From positions 65,725 through 129,724 of the forward strand of contig DAOUFI010000009.1 in NCBI GenBank assembly GCA_034430175.1: DNA of 64,000 nucleotides, given 5' to 3'. This document shows, piece by piece, positions 59,873 through 64,000 of the stretch. Under the pieces are notes generated by a model. It did not search any database and was not told the origin of the DNA. It saw only the letters and a list, made by a program, of their open reading frames with translations. Made by a program: the position numbers and the translations under genes. Each line of letters starts with the position of its first letter. Position 1 is the first letter of the stretch. This stretch comes from UBA6107 sp034430175 (GTDB lineage: Bacteria; Chloroflexota; Anaerolineae; Anaerolineales; Anaerolineaceae).

Positions 59873-59894
59873 TTCTGGCGCTATTTCGCCAGAA
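59873..59894 (+). promoter_or_regulatory. 5' leader stem-loop of rpoB mRNA
   Basis: TTCTGGCG and CGCCAGAA form an 8-bp perfect stem with a 6-base loop a few bases after the predicted transcription start. No T-run follows, so mRNA stabilisation or a control site is more likely than termination. Confidence 0.55.
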
Positions 59895-59938
59895 AACTAG
59901 ATATTGTTTTGCCAGGTTTTATATTCTAGGAGAAACCG

Positions 59939-62900
59939 ATGGCTTCTGTGCTTCCAACCAAATCTTATGCTCGTATCCCTGTAATTTTCAATATGCCGGA
60001 CTTAATCGAAGTTCAACTGGATTCATTCAGACGGTTGAAAACAGAAGGTCTGGCCGATCTGTTCCATGAGATCTCGCCTATCGAATCTTATAACAAGGGA
60101 ATGAAGCTTTATTTCCCGGGACGCAGTCCTGAGGCCAAGCAGTGGGACTTGAAATATTGGTTTGATGAACCTAAACACAGCATTGAAGAATGCGTCGAAC
60201 GTGACCTGACCTATTCAAGTCCGTTATACGTCTCAGTACTTCTGGCTGGTCCGGATATCCCGCAACCGGTAAAATCGGACATTTTCTTGGGCGATTTCCC
60301 TGAGATGACCGAAAATGGTACTTTCATTATCAATGGCACCGAACGCGTAGTCGTTTCTCAGCTCATCCGTTCACCGGGCGTCTATTTCGAAGCCCCGGTT
60401 GACCGTGCCACTGGTCGTCGTTTGGCCATGGCAAAATTGATCCCTGACCGCGGCGCCTGGATGGAATTTGAAACCCGAAACAAAGATTTTATCATCCTCA
60501 AGTTCAACCGCAAACGTACCGTTCCCATCACGATCTTCTTACGCGCGCTGGCTGCGGTTGATGATCTGCTGCCGGGTGAAACTCCGTTGAAGACCGGTTC
60601 CGATGAGGAATTGATCGCCCTGTTCCACGATATTGACAACAATCCTGATCGCCAGTTCATTGCCAAGACCATTGGTCAAGAACCTGTTTGGGACCTGTCA
60701 CATGGGCAGACGGTTGCGGAAGCCGCGCTCATCGAATTCTTCCGACGTATGCGCCCGGGTGACCCTGCCAACCTCGAAAACGCCAAGCAATTCCTCGAAG
60801 AGCAGATCTTCGATATGCGCCATTATGACCTGGAACGCGTCGGTCGTTACAAACTCAATCAGAAACTTGACTTGATGGACCGCATCCCCGTTTCTCATCG
60901 CAGTGTGACCAAATGGGATATCGTCTATCTAGTTCGCCGCATGATCATGATCAACAATGAGACCGAAGACAAAGATGATATCGACCACCTCGGTAATCGC
61001 CGCGTCAAGACCGTCGGTGAATTGATCCAGAACAAACTGCGCATTGGCATGCGTCGTATGGAGCGCGTCATCAAAGAGCGTATGTCCATCCGCGATCAAG
61101 ACCAGGTGTCTCCGGTCAGCCTCATCAACATTCGCCCGGTGGTGGCTGCGCTGCGCGAGTTCTTCGGTTCCAGCCAGTTATCCCAATTCATGGACCAGAC
61201 CAACCCGCTGGCGGAACTGCGCCACAAGCGCACCCTGTCTGCCCTTGGTCCTGGCGGTCTGCGCCGTGAGCGCGCGGGATTCGATGTCCGCGATGTGCAC
61301 AACTCTCACTACGGACGCATTTGCCCCATCGAAACCCCTGAAGGTCCGAACATTGGTTTGATTGGTCGTCTGGCGAGTTATGCCCGCGTAAACGAATATG
61401 GCTTTATTGAAACCGCTTATCGGCGCGTCATCAAGGCGTTGAGCTGCGAAGACAGCCGCCTGGAAGGCCGTATGCTTCGCGAAACTTTAACCGATCCGAA
61501 GACAGGCGAAGTGATCGCTAAAGAAGGCGAGCGCATCACCGCCAAGATGCTGCCGGCCATCAAGAAAACCAAGAAGAACACAATCTTCGTTGTCCCCTTT
61601 GTTTCGGATGAGGTGGAATACCTCTCCGCTGATGCTGAAGATAAGTACGTCATTGCCCAGGCGAACACTCCGTTGACCCTGGAATACGAATTTGGGACCG
61701 ATCAGGCTTCTTGCCGCTTCCACGGTGACTTCATCACCTCGAGTATCGACGGTATCAACTACATGGATATTGCCCCGCATCAGGTGGTAGGTATCAGCGC
61801 TGCCTTGATCCCGTTCCTCGAACACGATGACGCTAACCGCGCCTTGATGGGCTCCAACATGATGGCTCAGGCAGTCCCGCTGGTGAACCCTGACATTCCG
61901 ACCATCTCAACCGGTATGGAGCGTTACGCTGCCATTGACTCTGGCCAGGTGCTTGTGGCTGAAGAAGATGGCGAGGTTATTTCCGTAACCGGACGCCAGG
62001 TCTGTGTCAAGAACAGCGAAGGTAAAGTACGCGAATATACACTTCGGAAATATCAGCGCTCGAATCAGAGCACTTGTATCGATCAGCGCCCCGCGGTCAT
62101 CAAAGGTCAGCGCATCCACAAGGGTGATATCCTGGCTGATTCTTCATCGACAGTAAATGGAAACCTTGCACTTGGCCAGAATGTGGTCATTGCTTTTGTT
62201 TCATGGGAAGGCGGCAACTTTGAAGACGCCATTCTCATTTCCGAACGGTTGGTGCAAGACGACAAGTTTACCTCAGTGCATATCGAGAAGTATGAAGTTG
62301 AAGCACGAGACACCAAACTTGGCCCCGAAGAGATCACGCGCGATATTCCAAATGTGGGTGAAGACGCTATCAAAGACCTGGATGAACAAGGTATTGTGCG
62401 CATCGGCGCTGAAGTGGGCCCGAATGACATCCTGGTAGGCAAGATCACCCCCAAGGGTGAAAAAGAATTGACTCCTGAAGAACGCCTGCTGCGTGCCATC
62501 TTCGGTGAGAAATCACGCGATGTGAAAGACACCTCCCTGCGTATGCCTCATGGTGAGCGTGGCAAAGTGGTGGATGTTAAAGTCTTCACTCGCGAAGATA
62601 ACGTTGATCTTTCCGCTGGTGTGGACATGATGGTCCGTGTGTCAGTAGCTCAGCGCCGCAAGCTCACCGCTGGTGACAAAATGGCTGGACGTCACGGGAA
62701 TAAAGGTGTTGTCTCTCGTGTTGTCCCTGTGGAGAACATGCCCTTCCTTGAAGACGGTACACCCGTTGATATCATTCTCAACCCACTGGGTGTGCCTGCC
62801 CGTATGAACATCGGCCAGGTACTCGAAGCTCATCTTGGTTGGGCAGCGAAAGAGCTCGGATTCCAGGGCATCACCCCGGTATTCGACGGTGCCAACGAGT

Positions 62901-63859
62901 ACGAGATCGAAGCTGAACTGGCGCGCGCCTGGATGATTGATTACGCCTGGAAAGAAACTGGCGAAAAATCGTGGGAATGGCTCAACCAGCAAGAATACGA
63001 TCCTGAAACCATTAGAGATGACGACGAAGTCCGCCTGCTTTACATGGAGCAGGTGATGGGTGATAAATATGATATTTCGCGCATGGCGACCGATATCACT
63101 TATGCGCGCCGTTCCAACCTGGAATTTTGGCTCAAAGAAAAAGGATATGACCCGGATGGAATTCTGAGCTTTGATAACGTCAAAGCCGGATCGGATCTGT
63201 TCTCAGAGAACGACGAACGCGCCATCAACACCTGCCTGCGTATCTGGTTGTTGGCTAACGAGGTTGATTCAACGAAGATCAAGGACGAGAAAGTCCGCGC
63301 TGAAGCTGACAGACTCGCGCTGGAGCGAGGAATTCCGCTGCCGATTCTGGGCAAACGTGTTCTGCGCGACGGTACCAATGGCATGGAATTTGACCAACCC
63401 GTTACCGTAGGTGTGATGACCATGCTTAAGCTACATCACCTCGTGGAAGATAAAGTGCACGCGCGTTCCACTGGCCCATACAGCCTTGTAACCCAGCAAC
63501 CGTTGGGCGGTAAGGCACAGTTTGGAGGTCAGCGCTTCGGCGAAATGGAGGTGTGGGCGCTGGAAGCCTACGGCGCGGCCTACACACTGCAGGAAATGCT
63601 GACAGTTAAATCAGATGATGTCCAGGGTCGTGTCAGCACCTATGAGGCCATTGTCAAGGGCCAACCCATTGAAGATCCAAGCCTGCCGGCCTCTTTCAGA
63701 GTGCTTGTGAAAGAGCTGCAAAGTCTTGGTCTGGCTGTGGAAGCGGTCATGGATAGCAACGAAGTGATTCGCTTTGGCAAGGATGAGGAAAAGATACGAC
63801 CTCCCAGGCTTGAGACTGGATTACTTGGTCTCGGTGAAGAATTGGAAGGTCTGCTCTAA
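59939..63859 (+). CDS. rpoB: DNA-directed RNA polymerase subunit beta
   Basis: A complete 1306-residue beta subunit, the catalytic core partner of RpoC. Conserved blocks run from the N-terminal IPVIFNMPDLIEVQLDSF through the rifampicin region at about residues 405-450 (SSQLSQFMDQTNPLAEL, HKRTLSALGPGG) to the C-terminal GGKAQFGGQRFGEMEVWALE. The main rifampicin-resistance positions (Asp in MDQ, His in HKR, Ser in SALG) are the sensitive type. It is not preceded by ribosomal protein genes as in many bacteria. rpoC is not visible in the remaining 141 bases. An AGGAGA site precedes the start. Confidence 0.98.
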   Translation: MASVLPTKSYARIPVIFNMPDLIEVQLDSFRRLKTEGLADLFHEISPIESYNKGMKLYFPGRSPEAKQWDLKYWFDEPKHSIEECVERDLTYSSPLYVSVLLAGPDIPQPVKSDIFLGDFPEMTENGTFIINGTERVVVSQLIRSPGVYFEAPVDRATGRRLAMAKLIPDRGAWMEFETRNKDFIILKFNRKRTVPITIFLRALAAVDDLLPGETPLKTGSDEELIALFHDIDNNPDRQFIAKTIGQEPVWDLSHGQTVAEAALIEFFRRMRPGDPANLENAKQFLEEQIFDMRHYDLERVGRYKLNQKLDLMDRIPVSHRSVTKWDIVYLVRRMIMINNETEDKDDIDHLGNRRVKTVGELIQNKLRIGMRRMERVIKERMSIRDQDQVSPVSLINIRPVVAALREFFGSSQLSQFMDQTNPLAELRHKRTLSALGPGGLRRERAGFDVRDVHNSHYGRICPIETPEGPNIGLIGRLASYARVNEYGFIETAYRRVIKALSCEDSRLEGRMLRETLTDPKTGEVIAKEGERITAKMLPAIKKTKKNTIFVVPFVSDEVEYLSADAEDKYVIAQANTPLTLEYEFGTDQASCRFHGDFITSSIDGINYMDIAPHQVVGISAALIPFLEHDDANRALMGSNMMAQAVPLVNPDIPTISTGMERYAAIDSGQVLVAEEDGEVISVTGRQVCVKNSEGKVREYTLRKYQRSNQSTCIDQRPAVIKGQRIHKGDILADSSSTVNGNLALGQNVVIAFVSWEGGNFEDAILISERLVQDDKFTSVHIEKYEVEARDTKLGPEEITRDIPNVGEDAIKDLDEQGIVRIGAEVGPNDILVGKITPKGEKELTPEERLLRAIFGEKSRDVKDTSLRMPHGERGKVVDVKVFTREDNVDLSAGVDMMVRVSVAQRRKLTAGDKMAGRHGNKGVVSRVVPVENMPFLEDGTPVDIILNPLGVPARMNIGQVLEAHLGWAAKELGFQGITPVFDGANEYEIEAELARAWMIDYAWKETGEKSWEWLNQQEYDPETIRDDDEVRLLYMEQVMGDKYDISRMATDITYARRSNLEFWLKEKGYDPDGILSFDNVKAGSDLFSENDERAINTCLRIWLLANEVDSTKIKDEKVRAEADRLALERGIPLPILGKRVLRDGTNGMEFDQPVTVGVMTMLKLHHLVEDKVHARSTGPYSLVTQQPLGGKAQFGGQRFGEMEVWALEAYGAAYTLQEMLTVKSDDVQGRVSTYEAIVKGQPIEDPSLPASFRVLVKELQSLGLAVEAVMDSNEVIRFGKDEEKIRPPRLETGLLGLGEELEGLL

Positions 63860-63902
63860 AGATCGTAACGGCGCCATCGCAGGAATCAATAGAGCAGGGA
63901 GG

Positions 63903-64000
63903 TGTTAGCCCAAAGTTAAAATGTCACCTAGTTAGACAAAGTAAGAATGTCCCCTTTAGAGGGGGCATTTGATTTAAGGTTGAACTTTCTCCAAGGATGA
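63903..64000. mobile_element. Probable terminal end of an insertion sequence (IS21/IS481-like)
   Basis: After rpoB the sequence TGTTAGCC begins two related repeats, CAAAGTTAAAATGTC (63911-63925) and CAAAGTAAGAATGTC (63937-63951), spaced 26 bp and each preceded by TTAG. Repeated short units at a TG-ended terminus are typical of IS21-type elements, and the wording resembles IS ends I have seen. The transposase would begin at or beyond the window edge. The element may separate rpoB from rpoC. Confidence 0.5.

Noticed and set aside
59860..59938. Riboswitch or ribosomal-protein leader before rpoB
   Set aside because: Only a single short stem-loop is present, with no larger conserved fold that I recognise.
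1..64000. CRISPR arrays, rRNA and tRNA genes
   Set aside because: No regularly spaced repeats and no rRNA or tRNA sequence were seen by eye; a tRNA search program was not available.

Overview
The window looks like the chromosome of an anaerobic bacterium, most likely a Chloroflexota/Anaerolineae-type organism. The evidence is circumstantial: the combination of gene families (UxaE, DUF5667 with an ECF sigma factor, a bacterial RIO kinase, an rpoB not preceded by rplJ/rplL) and no oxygen-respiration genes in view. Base composition is near 50% GC. Most genes have clear Shine-Dalgarno sites, so many starts could be fixed. No rRNA, tRNA or CRISPR array was seen.

Region A (1-14.4 kb): a partial GH3 beta-glucosidase converges on a long minus-strand operon that starts with a LacI-type regulator near 14.35 kb. 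The operon runs lacI - uxaE - SDR - LarA-like nickel epimerase - gnd - PfkB kinase, then, behind a perfect LacI-type operator, a zinc dehydrogenase - iolG - iolN - iolM - iolO. The last four match the inositol route described in Thermotoga maritima (inositol to 5-keto-L-gluconate to tagaturonate). UxaE and the SDR would carry tagaturonate to mannonate. A LarA-family epimerase beside gnd suggests mannonate is turned into gluconate and enters the pentose phosphate pathway.

Region B (14.4-33.2 kb) runs divergently and appears to form an organophosphate uptake and processing island. It has seven HAD domains in six genes, a circularly permuted phosphoglycerate mutase, an archaeal-type phosphoglycerate mutase homologue, two paralogous P-loop kinases with an unrecognised N-terminal domain, an RpiR/SIS regulator, an AfuABC/FbpABC-type ABC importer, a HAD-TIM barrel fusion, and a PiT transporter with its DUF47 partner. 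Matching operator-like sequences precede the first HAD gene and rpiR. The first lies between the divergent inositol and HAD promoters, so the two regions may be co-regulated. My working hypothesis is import of a phosphorylated polyol (inositol phosphate is the best guess), dephosphorylation inside the cell, oxidation of the cyclitol and export of the surplus phosphate.

Region C (33.2-38.7 kb): an inositol-kinase-like PfkB, an MBL-fold hydrolase, then an FAD hydroxyacid dehydrogenase with EtfB and a ferredoxin-domain EtfA. The last three form a likely flavin-based electron bifurcating complex.

Region D (38.9-55.6 kb) is mixed: an LTA-synthase-like membrane enzyme, an ECF sigma/DUF5667 pair with a Tad-like protein, an uncharacterised gene behind an attenuator-like hairpin, lipoamide dehydrogenase, a PAS-GAF-GGDEF protein, a GH13 enzyme, a three-gene formyltransferase cluster, and a decayed RIO kinase beside two tiny ORFs with paired hairpins.

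Region E (55.6-64 kb): an ABC-2 transporter interleaved with two GNAT acetyltransferases, a HAD phosphatase, a YfcE-type phosphoesterase, and rpoB under its own strong promoter. A probable insertion-sequence end lies just downstream of rpoB.
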